The notes beneath the pieces are model-generated. The model was given only the letters and a program-made list of their open reading frames with translations. It did no database searches and was not told the DNA's origin. A DNA stretch of 34,297 bases, taken from Alphaproteobacteria bacterium. Lineage in GTDB: Bacteria; Pseudomonadota; Alphaproteobacteria; Micropepsales; Micropepsaceae. Of this stretch, positions 24,421-33,817 are shown in pieces. The position numbers and the translations under genes are program-made. How positions within the stretch are numbered: position 1 is the stretch's first letter; every line of letters begins with the position of its first letter. The stretch is taken from assembly GCA_023259375.1 (NCBI GenBank), contig JAHFQC010000031.1, positions 13,977 through 48,273 on the forward strand, read 5' to 3'.

Positions 24421-24518
24421 GACCGTGGGGGAAGTCCGCAGCGAAGCGCGGAAAGGGGGCTCACAGATCGCTGGAGATAAGCCCCCTACGGCGCTGACGC
24501 GCCACTTCCCCCACGGTC
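24421..24518. repeat. Long imperfect palindrome between ntrX and mocR
   Basis: Outer arms of 15 perfect bases, GACCGTGGGGGAAGT (24421-24435) and ACTTCCCCCACGGTC (24504-24518), enclose a second perfect pair AGGGGGCT (24454-24461) and AGCCCCCT (24480-24487). A degenerate third arm (CCCGTGGGGGCAG) lies near 24545. It would fold into one large hairpin in the ntrX transcript. No U tract follows. It is probably a REP-type element that separates ntrX from the inserted genes. Confidence 0.7.
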
Positions 24519-24562
24519 CTCGTACGACGTCGCCAGTCTTGTGCCCGTGGGGGCAGAAAAGT

Positions 24563-25981
24563 CTACACCCCCACGCCTTCGCGGCCGGTGAGGTTCGAGC
24601 CGACGCCGAGCGACTTCAGTTTGCGGTGGAGCGCGGAGCGTTCCATGCCGATGAAGGCGGCGGTGCGCGAGATGTTGCCGCCGAAGCGGTTGATCTGGGC
24701 GATCAGATAATCGCGCTCGAAGATTTCGCGGGCCTCGCGCAGTGGCAGCGAGATGACGAGATCGTTGCGGCCGCTGCTGCCGCTCCATTGCGCCCCGGCG
24801 CTCAGGTCCGACGGCAACAGGTCGGCGGAAATCGCCTGCGCCGCATCGTCGGTGGCGAGGATCAACAGCCGCTCGACCACGTTGCGCAACTGACGGACAT
24901 TGCCCGGCCAATTATGGGCCTGCAGCACCGCCATGGCGTCGTCGCCGATTTCACGGATCGGCAGACCGCTGGCGGCGGAAAGGCGCTTCATGAAATGCTG
25001 CACCAACAGCGGAATGTCGTCGCGGCGTTCGCTCAGCGGCGGCACCCTGAGCGGCACCACGTTGAGGCGGTGATAGAGGTCCTCGCGGAACTTGCCGGAG
25101 GCGATCTCGTTGCGCAGATCGCTGGAGGTCGACGACACCACGCGGGCATCGACCTGGACGCGCTGCGTGCCGCCGACGCGGGTGAAGGTCTGGTCGACCA
25201 GCACGCGCAGCACCTTGCCCTGGGTCTCGAGCGGCATATCGCCGACTTCATCGAGGAACAGGGTGCCGTTGTGCGCCAGTTCCAGGAAGCCGATCTTGCG
25301 CGGGCCTTCATTGGTTTCGGCGCCGAACAGTTCGGTCTCGATGCGGTCCGGCTCCATGGTGGCGCAGTTCACCGCCACGAAGGCGTTGCCGGCGCGGCGC
25401 GAGCGGGCATGGATCAAACGCGCCAGCAGTTCCTTGCCGCAGCCCGGCGGGCCGGAAATGAAGACGCGGCTGTTGGTCGGCGCGATCTTCTCCACCGCCT
25501 GACGGATCTGCGCCATCGCCGAAGACTGGCCGATGAGATCGGTCTCGTCGCCCGCCTTCAATTTGAGTTCCTGCACTTCACGCTTCAGCCTCGCCGACTC
25601 CAGCGCCCGCTGCGCAACGTGAAGCAGCCGATCGGCCTTGAACGGCTTCTCGATGAAGTCGTAGGCACCCTTTTTGATGGAGCCGACGGCGGTCTCGATG
25701 GTGCCGTGACCGGAGATCATCACCACCGGCAGATCGGGATGTTCGCGCTTGATGGCGTCCAGCACCTGGATGCCGTCGAGGCGCGAGCCTTGCAGCCAGA
25801 TATCGAGCACGACCAACTGGGGCCGCCTGAGACGCACGGCCGCGAGTGCGGTATCGCTGTCGGCCGCAACCCGCGTTTCATACCCCTCGTCGCCGAGAAT
25901 CCCGGCGATGAGATCGCGAATGTCCTCCTCGTCGTCAACGACCAGGATTTCAGACGCGAGAGGCAATCCGTGTTTGCTCAT
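24563..25981 (-). CDS. ntrX: Response regulator NtrX
   Basis: This 472-residue protein has a receiver domain (LVVDDEEDIRDLI near the N-terminus, phosphoacceptor Asp in VLDIWLQGS), a AAA+ domain with Walker A GPPGCGKE, and a C-terminal Fis-type HTH (ISRTAAFIGMERSALHRKLKSLG). The loop where sigma-54 activators carry GAFTGA reads TNEGPRKIG, as in other alphaproteobacterial NtrX. It is therefore thought to regulate with sigma-70 rather than sigma-54. It controls nitrogen metabolism, envelope and respiratory genes in relatives. Its ATG lies 32 bases inside the end of ntrY. Confidence 0.95.
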   Translation of the reverse strand: MSKHGLPLASEILVVDDEEDIRDLIAGILGDEGYETRVAADSDTALAAVRLRRPQLVVLDIWLQGSRLDGIQVLDAIKREHPDLPVVMISGHGTIETAVGSIKKGAYDFIEKPFKADRLLHVAQRALESARLKREVQELKLKAGDETDLIGQSSAMAQIRQAVEKIAPTNSRVFISGPPGCGKELLARLIHARSRRAGNAFVAVNCATMEPDRIETELFGAETNEGPRKIGFLELAHNGTLFLDEVGDMPLETQGKVLRVLVDQTFTRVGGTQRVQVDARVVSSTSSDLRNEIASGKFREDLYHRLNVVPLRVPPLSERRDDIPLLVQHFMKRLSAASGLPIREIGDDAMAVLQAHNWPGNVRQLRNVVERLLILATDDAAQAISADLLPSDLSAGAQWSGSSGRNDLVISLPLREAREIFERDYLIAQINRFGGNISRTAAFIGMERSALHRKLKSLGVGSNLTGREGVGV

Positions 25982-28214
25982 CGATCAGACCTTTTTCACG
26001 CACAGTTTTCTGTTTCAGGGGGAGCACGAGGGAGACCTTCGCGCCCTTCCCGTCGTCCGCGGCGTCTTCGAGGAGAATCTCGCCGCCATGATCCTCCATG
26101 ACTTTGCGCACGATGGCGAGGCCGAGGCCGGTGCCCTTCGCACGCGTGGTGACATACGGCTCGGTCAGGCGATTGCGATGTTCGGCCGGAAGGCCGATGC
26201 CGTTGTCGGTAACGCGGAAAGCAACGCTCGAGTCGGTCGTTTCTATGGCGACCGAAATTTTTCCCGGCGTGTCGTCGCCCTTGTCGAAACGCGACGCGAT
26301 ACCTTCCGTAGCGTTTTTGATGATGTTGGTGAGAGCTTGCGAAATGAGACGCCCGTCGCCCTCGAAATAGATCATGTCTTTCGGCAAGTTGGATTCGAAG
26401 GTGATTTCCGGGTGCGCCTCACGCTGCAAGAACAGCGGCTGCAATAACAGTTCCTGGGCGCATTCCTTGCGCATCACCGGAGTCGGCATGCGCGCGAAGG
26501 ACGAGAATTCGTCGACCATGCGGCCGATATCGCCGACCTGACGGATGATGGTCGAGGTGCATTGCTCGAACACGGCGGTGTCCTCGCCGACCATGCCGAG
26601 GTATTTGCGTTTCAGACGCTCAGCCGAAAGCTGGATCGGGGTCAGCGGATTCTTGATCTCGTGGGCGATGCGGCGGGCGACGTCGGCCCAGGCGGCGGTG
26701 CGCTGCGCCGAGACCAGGTCGGTGATGTCGTCGAAGGTGGCGACGAAACCGGTCGAATGGGAACCGTGCTCGCTTGTCACCTGCACCGAGAGCTGACGCG
26801 TTCCGGTGCCGCGCTTCACCGTGACCTCGCCCGAGGAACGGCCGACCGGCTCGGTGATGGCGCGGCGGATCAGGGCCGACAGTTCGGGCACCGCTTCGGC
26901 ATAATGCTGGCCTTCGAGTTCGTCCGGCGCAGCATTGAGCAGGCGCGCGGCGGCGCGGTTGACGATGGTGATCTTGCCGTCGGCATCGACACCGACGACG
27001 CCGGCCGACACGCCCGCCAGCACCGTTTCGGTAAAGCGGCGACGATCGTCGATCTGGCGGTTGGCGGCGATCAGCGCTTCGCGCTGGGCATCGAGCTGGC
27101 CGGTCATGCGGTTGAAGGCGTGGCCGAGATTGGCAAGCTCGTCGTCGTCCTTCTCGATCGTGACCTGGGCTTTGAGGTCGCCTTCGGAAATCCGCTCGGC
27201 GGCGCCGATCAGGCGCGAGATCGGGCGCACGATGCGATTGGCGGAGCCGAGACCGAGCCAGATCGCGGCCAGCAGCATGACCAGCGCGACGGCGGCGTAC
27301 AGCAGCGCGAAATTGCGCAGCACGCTGGAGCGCTGATGCTCCAGCGACCTGTATTCCGCGGCGACGTCAAGCGTGTGATTGTAGTAGCCGATCACCTTCG
27401 GATCGACGACGCGCACCAGGATGATGTAGGCGTCATTGAGCCGGGTCAGCCGCACCATCGCATAGACGATGCCGCGATCGGGATCACCGTCGACGACGAT
27501 GGTGCCTTCGCGGGCATAGGCCCATGCTTCCGCCTTGGGCTTGGGCGGCGTGGCCAAGTCGGCGCGACGTTCGGTGATCGGCACACTGGACGACAGGATG
27601 TGCCCGCGGGAATCGATCACGAACGACGCGTTGAGACCGTGATTGCGCGTCATGTCGGCGAGCTTGGTGAACAGCAGGTCGACCTGAACCTTGTCCGACT
27701 TCCAGTTGAAGATTTCGGTGTCCGCCTGCAGCGCGTTGACGATATCGCGCGCATCGGTGGTCAGGCCGCGCTCGTGTTCACTTTCGTAAGCTTCGGCCAC
27801 CTTGATGGCGCCGCGCAGCGCGTCTTTGACGTGGCTGGAGAACCACGACTCCAGGCCGAGGTTCAGCGTCACCGCGGCGAAGATCGCGACGAAGATCGTG
27901 GGCACGATGGCGACCAGCGAGAAGGTACCGACCAAGCGCGAGCGCAGCCGCGCACCCGCCCGTCCCGACCGCCGCTCCGACCACAGCCGCACCATGCCCC
28001 AGGCGACCAGCGTGCCCAGTCCCAGCACCATCGTGAACAGAAAAATAGCAAGGATGATCGCCATCACCGGCGACAGCTCGGAGCCTCGGCTGAGGGTCAC
28101 GTAAAACAGGTAGCCGCTCACGGCCAAGCCGAGCAGCGCCATGCCTATGGCTAACCAGGCAAAGCCCGATAGCCCTCCAGATCTCGAGGTTTTTACGACG
28201 TTTGATCCAACCAT
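25950..28214 (-). CDS. ntrY: Sensor histidine kinase NtrY
   Basis: This 754-residue membrane kinase has three N-terminal helices (within about 15-120), a periplasmic sensor region and a further helix near 295-320. A HAMP domain, a PAS domain (about 385-480), HisKA with the phosphoacceptor in [12 protein letters not shown], and HATPase with DNGIGLP and GTGLGLAIV follow. It phosphorylates NtrX; in some relatives it also responds to oxygen or redox. The frame opens at a TTG (28220), but ATG 28214 is preferred. A promoter lies 59 bases upstream, so ntrYX can be transcribed apart from ntrBC. Confidence 0.95.
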   Translation of the reverse strand: MVGSNVVKTSRSGGLSGFAWLAIGMALLGLAVSGYLFYVTLSRGSELSPVMAIILAIFLFTMVLGLGTLVAWGMVRLWSERRSGRAGARLRSRLVGTFSLVAIVPTIFVAIFAAVTLNLGLESWFSSHVKDALRGAIKVAEAYESEHERGLTTDARDIVNALQADTEIFNWKSDKVQVDLLFTKLADMTRNHGLNASFVIDSRGHILSSSVPITERRADLATPPKPKAEAWAYAREGTIVVDGDPDRGIVYAMVRLTRLNDAYIILVRVVDPKVIGYYNHTLDVAAEYRSLEHQRSSVLRNFALLYAAVALVMLLAAIWLGLGSANRIVRPISRLIGAAERISEGDLKAQVTIEKDDDELANLGHAFNRMTGQLDAQREALIAANRQIDDRRRFTETVLAGVSAGVVGVDADGKITIVNRAAARLLNAAPDELEGQHYAEAVPELSALIRRAITEPVGRSSGEVTVKRGTGTRQLSVQVTSEHGSHSTGFVATFDDITDLVSAQRTAAWADVARRIAHEIKNPLTPIQLSAERLKRKYLGMVGEDTAVFEQCTSTIIRQVGDIGRMVDEFSSFARMPTPVMRKECAQELLLQPLFLQREAHPEITFESNLPKDMIYFEGDGRLISQALTNIIKNATEGIASRFDKGDDTPGKISVAIETTDSSVAFRVTDNGIGLPAEHRNRLTEPYVTTRAKGTGLGLAIVRKVMEDHGGEILLEDAADDGKGAKVSLVLPLKQKTVREKGLIDEQTRIASRV

Positions 28215-28272
28215 ACCCAACCGCTGAGAGCCGGGGCGGTGCTAAGCTCCGCCAACCGCTCCGGAAAGACAC

Positions 28273-28300
28273 AGTGTAACGCACTCGCCACCTGTTGCAA
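28273..28300 (-). promoter_or_regulatory. Candidate ntrY promoter
   Basis: On the minus strand, TTGCAA (28295-28300), 16 bases, then TACACT (28273-28278), in the 225-base gap after ntrC. A TTGCA/TGCAA dyad with four-base spacer overlaps the -35. The remainder of the gap shows no gene. Confidence 0.5.
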
Positions 28301-28445
28301 GAATGCAATGGTGAGTGATGACGGTTAGGGTTAATTTCAAGGCGATTTCGTGGCGGGCAAATGGGCACGGTGTGCGGAGGCCCCCTCGCCCCCGCCACCG
28401 GTCTGAGACCTGACGCACCCCCGCGACGGCCTCAGTGAACGCTGT

Positions 28446-29903
28446 CTACTCGGCTTTCAGGCCTCGAATCACTTCCAGACCCAGGTCGCGGATCTTCTTG
28501 CGCAGGGTGTTCCGGTTGAGGCCCAACAGGTGCGCCGCCCGGATCTGGTTGCCCCTGGTGGCGGCGAGGCAGATCGACAGAAGCGGCCGCTCAATCTCCT
28601 GCAGCACCCGGTCATAGAGGCCCGGAGGCGGCAGGCGGTCGCCATGGGTGGCGAAATACTTGGTCAGGTGACGCTCGACCGCGGCGCTGAGGGACACCGG
28701 TTCCTCGCCGTCTTCGGCGCTAGAGGACTTGGCCGGCTCTTTCAGTTCGGCGGCAACGGCGGCGGCGGGAATGGTGTCGCCGGCATGCAGTACCGCGAGA
28801 CGGCGGATCAGGTTCTCCAGCTCGCGCACGTTGCCGGGCCAGCGGTGATGGCGCAGCAGATCGAGCGCTTCGGGATCGAGATGCTTGGTCGGCAGGCCCT
28901 CTTCTTCCGCCTTGCGCAGGAAATGGCGGACGAGGTCCGGAATGTCCTCGGCGCGTTCGCGCAGCGGCGGCAGGCGCAGCGGCACAACGTTGAGGCGGTA
29001 ATACAGGTCCTCGCGGAACAGGCCTTGCTGGATCAGCTGGCGCAGATCGCGGTTGGTGGCGGCGATGATGCGGACGTCGGTCTTGATCGGCGTGCGGCCG
29101 CCGACGGTGGTGTATTCGCCTTGCTGCAAGACGCGCAGCAAACGGGTCTGCGCCTCGAGCGGCATGTCGCCGATTTCGTCGAGGAACAGGGTGCCGCCTT
29201 CGGCCTGCTCGAAACGGCCGATGCCGCGGTTGGTGGCGCCGGTGAAGGCGCCGCGCTCGTGGCCGAACAGCTCGCTTTCGACCAGCTCTTTCGGGATCGC
29301 CGCCATGTTCACGGCAACGAAGGTGCCGTGCCGGCGCTTGCCGTAATCGTGCAGGGCGCGGGCGACCAGTTCCTTGCCGGTGCCGCTCTCGCCCATGATC
29401 ATCACGGTGAGGTCGGTCTGGGTCAGGCGCGCGATGACGCGATAGATTTCCTGCATCGCGGCCGAGCGGCCGATCAGCGGCAAGCCGTTTTCTTCGCTTT
29501 CGGCTTCGGCCGCCGCCAATTCGCGCGGCGACTTCTGCGGTACGGCCAGGGCCCGCTGCACGACCGAGGTGAGTTCCTTGAGGTCGAACGGCTTGGGCAA
29601 ATAATCGAAGGCGCCGCGCTCGGCGGCGGTGATCGCGGTGAGGATCGTGTTCTGGGCGCTCATCACCACGATCGGCAGATCGGGACGAAGCCGCTTGATG
29701 CGCGGGATCAGGTCGAAGCCGTTTTCGTCGGGCAGAACCACATCGGTGATGACGAGGTTGCCGTCGCCGGCCGAAACCCAGCGCCACAGACCGGCGGCAG
29801 TGCCGGTGGTGCGGACACTGTAACCGGCGCGTCCGAGTGCTTGGTTCAGCACCGTGCGGATGGCGGAATCGTCGTCGGCAATCAGAATAGTGCCGTCAGG
29901 CAT
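28446..29903 (-). CDS. ntrC: Nitrogen regulator NtrC
   Basis: This 485-residue sigma-54 activator has a receiver domain ([12 protein letters not shown]; phosphoacceptor in [11 protein letters not shown]), and a AAA+ domain with GESGTGKE and an intact GAFTGA loop ([13 protein letters not shown]). A Fis-type HTH follows ([20 protein letters not shown]). It activates nitrogen-assimilation genes when phosphorylated by NtrB. ATG 29903 is chosen: GAGGAG lies 9 bases upstream and the ntrB stop overlaps by 8 bases. The frame opens at a TTG at 29918, without support. Confidence 0.96.
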   Translation of the reverse strand: MPDGTILIADDDSAIRTVLNQALGRAGYSVRTTGTAAGLWRWVSAGDGNLVITDVVLPDENGFDLIPRIKRLRPDLPIVVMSAQNTILTAITAAERGAFDYLPKPFDLKELTSVVQRALAVPQKSPRELAAAEAESEENGLPLIGRSAAMQEIYRVIARLTQTDLTVMIMGESGTGKELVARALHDYGKRRHGTFVAVNMAAIPKELVESELFGHERGAFTGATNRGIGRFEQAEGGTLFLDEIGDMPLEAQTRLLRVLQQGEYTTVGGRTPIKTDVRIIAATNRDLRQLIQQGLFREDLYYRLNVVPLRLPPLRERAEDIPDLVRHFLRKAEEEGLPTKHLDPEALDLLRHHRWPGNVRELENLIRRLAVLHAGDTIPAAAVAAELKEPAKSSSAEDGEEPVSLSAAVERHLTKYFATHGDRLPPPGLYDRVLQEIERPLLSICLAATRGNQIRAAHLLGLNRNTLRKKIRDLGLEVIRGLKAE

Positions 29904-31014
29904 TCGTCGTCTCCTCAACTCCGGTCGTCGCCTTCGGCAGAAGGATGCGGAAGACGGTCCGGCGCGGCACGGAATCGCATTCGATCACGCCGCCATGGTC
30001 GCCAATGATTTTCGCCACCAGCGCCAGTCCGAGGCCGGAGCCGCCGCGCTTGGTGGTCACGAAAGGATCGAAGATGTAGGGCATCAGATCGGCCGGGATG
30101 CCCTGGCCGTTGTCGCGGACGGTGACTTCGAGCGGCAGGCTGACCCGCTCACCCGAAACGGCCGCGCCGAACTTCACGCCGGGACGATAGCCGGTGGTCA
30201 GCGTGATCTCGCCGCCCTGCTCCGGCAGCGCATCGGTCGCGTTGCGCACCAGATTCAGGAACACCTGGATGAGCTGGTCGTGGTCGCCGAGCACGCGTGG
30301 CAGCGACGGATCGAAACTCTCGATGAATTTCACGTTGCGCCCGAAGCTCGACTCCGCCACGCGGCGGACGCGATCGAGCACTTCGTGGATGTTGACCGGC
30401 GCGCGCGGGAAGCTGCGGGTGTCACCGAAACTCTCGAACCGGTCGATCAGGCCGCGGATGCGGTCGGTCTCCGACTGGATGAGCTGTGTCAGTTCGCGGT
30501 CGTCCGGCGGAAGCTGTTCTTCGATCAATTGCGCCGCGCCGCGGATACCGGCGAGCGGGTTCTTGATCTCATGCGCCAGGACCGAGGCCATGCCGTGCAT
30601 CGACCGCACCGCGCCGCGGGCGATCAGTTGTTTGTCGATGCGCTGCGCCAGGCTGCGCTCCTGCAGGGTAATGACGACGGTTCCCTCCGGCTCGATCAGG
30701 GGGCTGACGGTGACGTCGGCGACATGATCGCCATGACGGGGCGTCGTCAGATCGACATGGCGCTCGTTTACCGAAGCGCGGCGTTCGAGCGCCTGCCCGA
30801 CCAGTTGCAGCACCGGACTGCCGAACGGGATGAGATCCTTGAGGGTTTGCTTTTGCAGGTGTCCCGCGCCGGTCGAGAAGAATTGTTCGGCGGCGGGATT
30901 GACGAAGACGATCTGCAACTGCGGTCCAACGACGATCACCGGCATCGGGAGCGCGCTGGCAATTTGGGCAGTCGCTGGAAGATCAAAGGGGTGTGCGGCC
31001 ACGAAAGTGTCCAT
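29896..31014 (-). CDS. ntrB: Nitrogen regulation kinase/phosphatase NtrB
   Basis: This 372-residue cytoplasmic kinase has a PAS domain (about 15-110), HisKA with the phosphoacceptor in [13 protein letters not shown], and HATPase with DNGQGIP and [10 protein letters not shown]. It phosphorylates or dephosphorylates NtrC, depending on PII proteins that report glutamine status. ATG 31014 is used; a TTG at 31059 opens the frame. A dusB/nifR3 gene often precedes ntrB in alphaproteobacteria but is missing here; instead ispDF is divergent. Confidence 0.95.
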   Translation of the reverse strand: MDTFVAAHPFDLPATAQIASALPMPVIVVGPQLQIVFVNPAAEQFFSTGAGHLQKQTLKDLIPFGSPVLQLVGQALERRASVNERHVDLTTPRHGDHVADVTVSPLIEPEGTVVITLQERSLAQRIDKQLIARGAVRSMHGMASVLAHEIKNPLAGIRGAAQLIEEQLPPDDRELTQLIQSETDRIRGLIDRFESFGDTRSFPRAPVNIHEVLDRVRRVAESSFGRNVKFIESFDPSLPRVLGDHDQLIQVFLNLVRNATDALPEQGGEITLTTGYRPGVKFGAAVSGERVSLPLEVTVRDNGQGIPADLMPYIFDPFVTTKRGGSGLGLALVAKIIGDHGGVIECDSVPRRTVFRILLPKATTGVEETTNA

Positions 31015-31029
31015 GCCTAATACTTGAGC

Positions 31030-31073
31030 ATGATAGGCCTGTGCTGCCAAAGTGTGCAACTGGCAAATTGCAC
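31030..31073 (-). promoter_or_regulatory. ntrB promoter with overlapping dyad
   Basis: On the minus strand, TTGCAC (31054-31059), 18 bases, then TATCAT (31030-31035), 16 bases before ATG 31014. The dyad GTGCAA-N8-TTGCAC (31054-31073) covers the -35. Both are clear matches, so the site is a candidate autoregulatory operator. Confidence 0.6.
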
Positions 31074-31171
31074 TCCCTAGGGCATGTTTACCGCATCCGA
31101 ACGTCGCAGGCTAGGAACTCGGCCGGGGATGCCGTATCCAGAGCCGCTTTTCCGCCAGTCGAGTCCTGCAC

Positions 31172-32320
31172 ATGCCCCGTCTTGCGTTTTTGATTGTTGC
31201 CGCCGGTAAGGGGGTGCGCGCTGGTGCGACCCTGCCCAAGCAGTATGCCCGCCTCTTAGGGAAACCCATGCTGCGCTGGACCCTTGAGGCATTTGCCGAT
31301 TACCCGGACGCCCTCGTCCAGGTGATGATCGGGCCGGACCAGACCGACCTCTATGAAGACGCCGTCGCGGGGCTGAACCTGCGGCCGGTCGGATTCGGCG
31401 GGGCGACACGGCAGGAAACCGTCCGCCGCGGCCTGGAACTGTTGGAGCCGGAAGCGCCGGACTACGTGCTGATTCACGACGCCGCCCGCCCCTTCGTGTC
31501 CAAGAGCCTGATCGACGGGGTGATCGACGCCCTGGAAGACGGCGCCGACGGGGCCGTGCCGCATGTGCCGGTGTCCGACACCCTACGCAAGCTCGAAAAC
31601 GGCAAGTGGGTGACGGTGCCGCGCGAAGGCCTGCTGCGAGCCCAGACGCCGCAAGGCTTCCGCTTTGTCCCCATTCTCAAGGCGCACCGCGCCTACGCCG
31701 ACGAAGAAGTCACAGATGACACGGCTCTGGCGGAGCTGGACGGCCTTAAAATCGTCGCCACGCTGGGAGAGACCAACAACATGAAAGTCACCACGCCCGA
31801 AGACTTCACCACGGCGCAGATCTTCCTGGCGGCGCGCCTCGGCGACACCCGCACCGCCACCGGCTTCGACGTGCACAAATTCGGCCCCGGCGATCACATC
31901 TGGCTTGGCGGCATCAAAATTCCGCACACGGAGGGTCTGGTCGGCCATTCCGACGCCGACGTGGCGCTGCACGCCCTGACCGACGCGCTGCTCGGCACCA
32001 TCGCCGACGGCGATATCGGCATGCATTTCCCGCCCACCGACGAACGCTGGCGCGGCGCCACCTCCTCCATCTTTCTCGATCACGCCGCCGGACTGTTGCG
32101 CGCCAAAGGCGGAACCATCGTCCATGTCGACGTGACCGTGATCTGCGAACGGCCCAAGGTCGGTCCTCATCGCGAAGCGATGCGCGCCAAGATCGCCGAG
32201 ATTTTGAAGCTCGAGCTTTCGCGCGTCAGCGTGAAGGCCACCACCACCGAAGGCCTCGGATTCACCGGCCGCCGCGAAGGCATCGCTGCGGAGGCCATCG
32301 CTACGGTACGCCTGCCATGA
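31172..32320 (+). CDS. ispDF: Bifunctional IspD/IspF
   Basis: This 382-residue fusion makes isoprenoid precursors by the MEP pathway. The N-terminal IspD (about 1-225: [34 protein letters not shown]) is CDP-ME synthase. The C-terminal IspF (about 228-382: [29 protein letters not shown], STIVxV-type metal site, [11 protein letters not shown]) is MECDP synthase. IspE is missing from the fusion, as usual for alphaproteobacterial IspDF. It starts a plus-strand operon, divergent from ntrB, and ends by ATGA with pgpA. Confidence 0.96.
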   Translation: MPRLAFLIVAAGKGVRAGATLPKQYARLLGKPMLRWTLEAFADYPDALVQVMIGPDQTDLYEDAVAGLNLRPVGFGGATRQETVRRGLELLEPEAPDYVLIHDAARPFVSKSLIDGVIDALEDGADGAVPHVPVSDTLRKLENGKWVTVPREGLLRAQTPQGFRFVPILKAHRAYADEEVTDDTALAELDGLKIVATLGETNNMKVTTPEDFTTAQIFLAARLGDTRTATGFDVHKFGPGDHIWLGGIKIPHTEGLVGHSDADVALHALTDALLGTIADGDIGMHFPPTDERWRGATSSIFLDHAAGLLRAKGGTIVHVDVTVICERPKVGPHREAMRAKIAEILKLELSRVSVKATTTEGLGFTGRREGIAAEAIATVRLP

Positions 32321-32796
32321 GTATTTTCGCCCAGTTCGCCACCGCTTTCGGTCTCGGCCGCGCCGGCAAGGCGCCCGGAACCCTCGGCAGCCTCGCCGCC
32401 ATCGTGATCGCCGTTCCGGTGATGTGGCTGACCGGCTGGATGGGAATGATGGCGCTGGCGCTGATCACGACGCTGTTCGGCGTTTGGGTGGCGGACGGCT
32501 ATTTCATCGAAGCCGACAAGGACGATCCGCAGGACTGCATCATCGACGAATTCGCCGGGCAGTGGTTGACCTGCGCCATCGGCGGCCTGGCGGCGATGCC
32601 GGGCGATCCGGCGATGTCGTGGGGCGGGTTCGTGCTTTCCTTCCTGCTGTTCCGGCTGTTCGATATCGCCAAGCCGTGGCTGGTGAAAAAAGCCGAGAAC
32701 CTGCGTGGCGGTCTGGGCATTATGGCGGATGACATTGTCGCCGGCGTATTCGCCGGTATCGTCGTCTTCCTGTTCGCCTACTCGGGATTCATTTGA
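32317..32796 (+). CDS. pgpA: Phosphatidylglycerophosphatase A
   Basis: This 159-residue membrane protein has the PgpA start motif [13 protein letters not shown], the [17 protein letters not shown] region (metal site with Asp and Glu) and the [24 protein letters not shown] signature. It removes the phosphate from phosphatidylglycerophosphate to make phosphatidylglycerol. Three to four hydrophobic helices fit the family. It overlaps ispDF by ATGA and is 13 bases before cinA; ispDF-pgpA-cinA is a widespread alphaproteobacterial order. Confidence 0.95.
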   Translation: MSIFAQFATAFGLGRAGKAPGTLGSLAAIVIAVPVMWLTGWMGMMALALITTLFGVWVADGYFIEADKDDPQDCIIDEFAGQWLTCAIGGLAAMPGDPAMSWGGFVLSFLLFRLFDIAKPWLVKKAENLRGGLGIMADDIVAGVFAGIVVFLFAYSGFI

Positions 32797-32809
32797 TCGG
32801 ATTTATCTG

Positions 32810-33298
32810 ATGTTTCCGCCCCGCCTGACCGAACTGGCCGCCGTCGTCCTCAACGAAGCCAAGTCCAAGGGACTTCGCATCGCCACGGCGGAAAGCTGCA
32901 CCGGCGGGCTGATTGCGGGCCTCTTGACGGAAATTCCCGGCTCGTCGGACGTCGTCGACCGCGGCTTCGTCACCTATTCCAACGAAGCCAAGGCCGATCT
33001 GCTCGGCATTCCGATGGCGTTGATTCAGGAAAACGGCGCGGTGTCCGAAGCGGTGGCGCGCGCCATGGCCGAGGGCGCGGTGCAGCATTCACTGGCGCAA
33101 CTGGCGGTGTCCGTGACCGGAGTCGCCGGTCCGGGCGGCGGTACGGCCGATAAGCCGGTCGGCCTCGTCCATATGGCGGCAACGCTGGAAGGCGGCCCGA
33201 CTTTGCACGAAGAACACCGCTTCGGCGATATCGGACGAGGCATGGTGCGGCTAAAGACGGTTGAGGCGGCGTTACGACTTCTCCTCAAACTGCTCTGA
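32810..33298 (+). CDS. CinA-family nicotinamide-nucleotide amidohydrolase (PncC)
   Basis: This 162-residue single-domain protein corresponds to the C-terminal CinA domain. ATAESCTGGLIAGLLTEIPGSS and the GVAGPGGGTADKPVGLV motif are clear. PncC converts NMN to nicotinate mononucleotide and salvages NAD. ATG 32810 starts MFPPRLTELA; the frame is open to 32705 inside pgpA. The N-terminal MoaB-like half of full-length CinA is absent, which is normal for this short family. Confidence 0.93.
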   Translation: MFPPRLTELAAVVLNEAKSKGLRIATAESCTGGLIAGLLTEIPGSSDVVDRGFVTYSNEAKADLLGIPMALIQENGAVSEAVARAMAEGAVQHSLAQLAVSVTGVAGPGGGTADKPVGLVHMAATLEGGPTLHEEHRFGDIGRGMVRLKTVEAALRLLLKLL

Positions 33299-33379
33299 TT
33301 CCGGAATTTTCGCGTCCCTATCGTTTCGGATGCAAACAGGCGTAGAATGCTCCGCAGTGTTCGTGGAGAGGAGACGCCA

Positions 33380-33808
33380 ATGCGCGCTCATCGTCTGGCC
33401 GCGTTCGCTTTCATTCTGAGTACTCTCGTCGCGCCGGCCTTCGCCGACGGCAGTTTCGTCAAAATCGGTGACATCAAAGGCGCCGCAACCGAAAGCCAGC
33501 ATAACGGCTGGATCCAGGCCGGCTTGTGGGGCACCGACACCCGCTCGGGCCGCTGGCTCTGGTCCAAACCAACCAACGTGTTCTGGTTCGAGATGACCGG
33601 GGACCACGCCGCGCTGGATAAGGCGGTGCAAGCCAAAACCTTCTACGACCGCGTCCTGTTCGACGTGTCCATCCGCGGCGATATCCTGCGCACGACATTC
33701 TCGAACGTGCGCGTGATCGCCGTCGATCAGACGGGCAAGGTCGGCAAGGTCACGCTGCAGTTCAAGAAGCAGTCCGACCAGCGCGTGACGTTCACCGCGG
33801 CAAGGTAA
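33380..33808 (+). CDS. Exported Hcp-like protein (T6SS tube-protein family), orphan
   Basis: This 142-residue protein has a Sec signal peptide (MRAHRLAAFAFILSTLVAPAFA). The Hcp fold signature follows: SFVKIGDIKGAATESQHNGW is close to the start of type VI tube proteins (F-x-K-I-x-D-I-K-G-E-S), and later FEMTGDHAALDKAVQAKTF matches the Hcp helix. Canonical Hcp has no signal peptide and no type VI genes are visible. GGAGAGGAG precedes ATG 33380; a TAGAAT box (33343-33348) is a possible -10. It sits between the cinA and START genes, an unusual place. Whether it is secreted, periplasmic or a repurposed Hcp is open. Confidence 0.65.
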   Translation: MRAHRLAAFAFILSTLVAPAFADGSFVKIGDIKGAATESQHNGWIQAGLWGTDTRSGRWLWSKPTNVFWFEMTGDHAALDKAVQAKTFYDRVLFDVSIRGDILRTTFSNVRVIAVDQTGKVGKVTLQFKKQSDQRVTFTAAR

Positions 33809-33817
33809 CGGGCCTGC

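Noticed and set aside
24317-26101. 594-codon plus-strand frame opposite ntrX
   Set aside because: Antisense shadow of ntrX; the real protein has a full set of motifs.
28530-30008. 492-codon plus-strand frame opposite ntrC
   Set aside because: Antisense shadow; ntrC has all motifs on the other strand.
31036-31056. Possible sigma-54 promoter (TTGGCAG...GGCC) upstream of ntrB
   Set aside because: The GG and GC elements are two bases too close together for a -24/-12 promoter, and a good sigma-70 type promoter is present.
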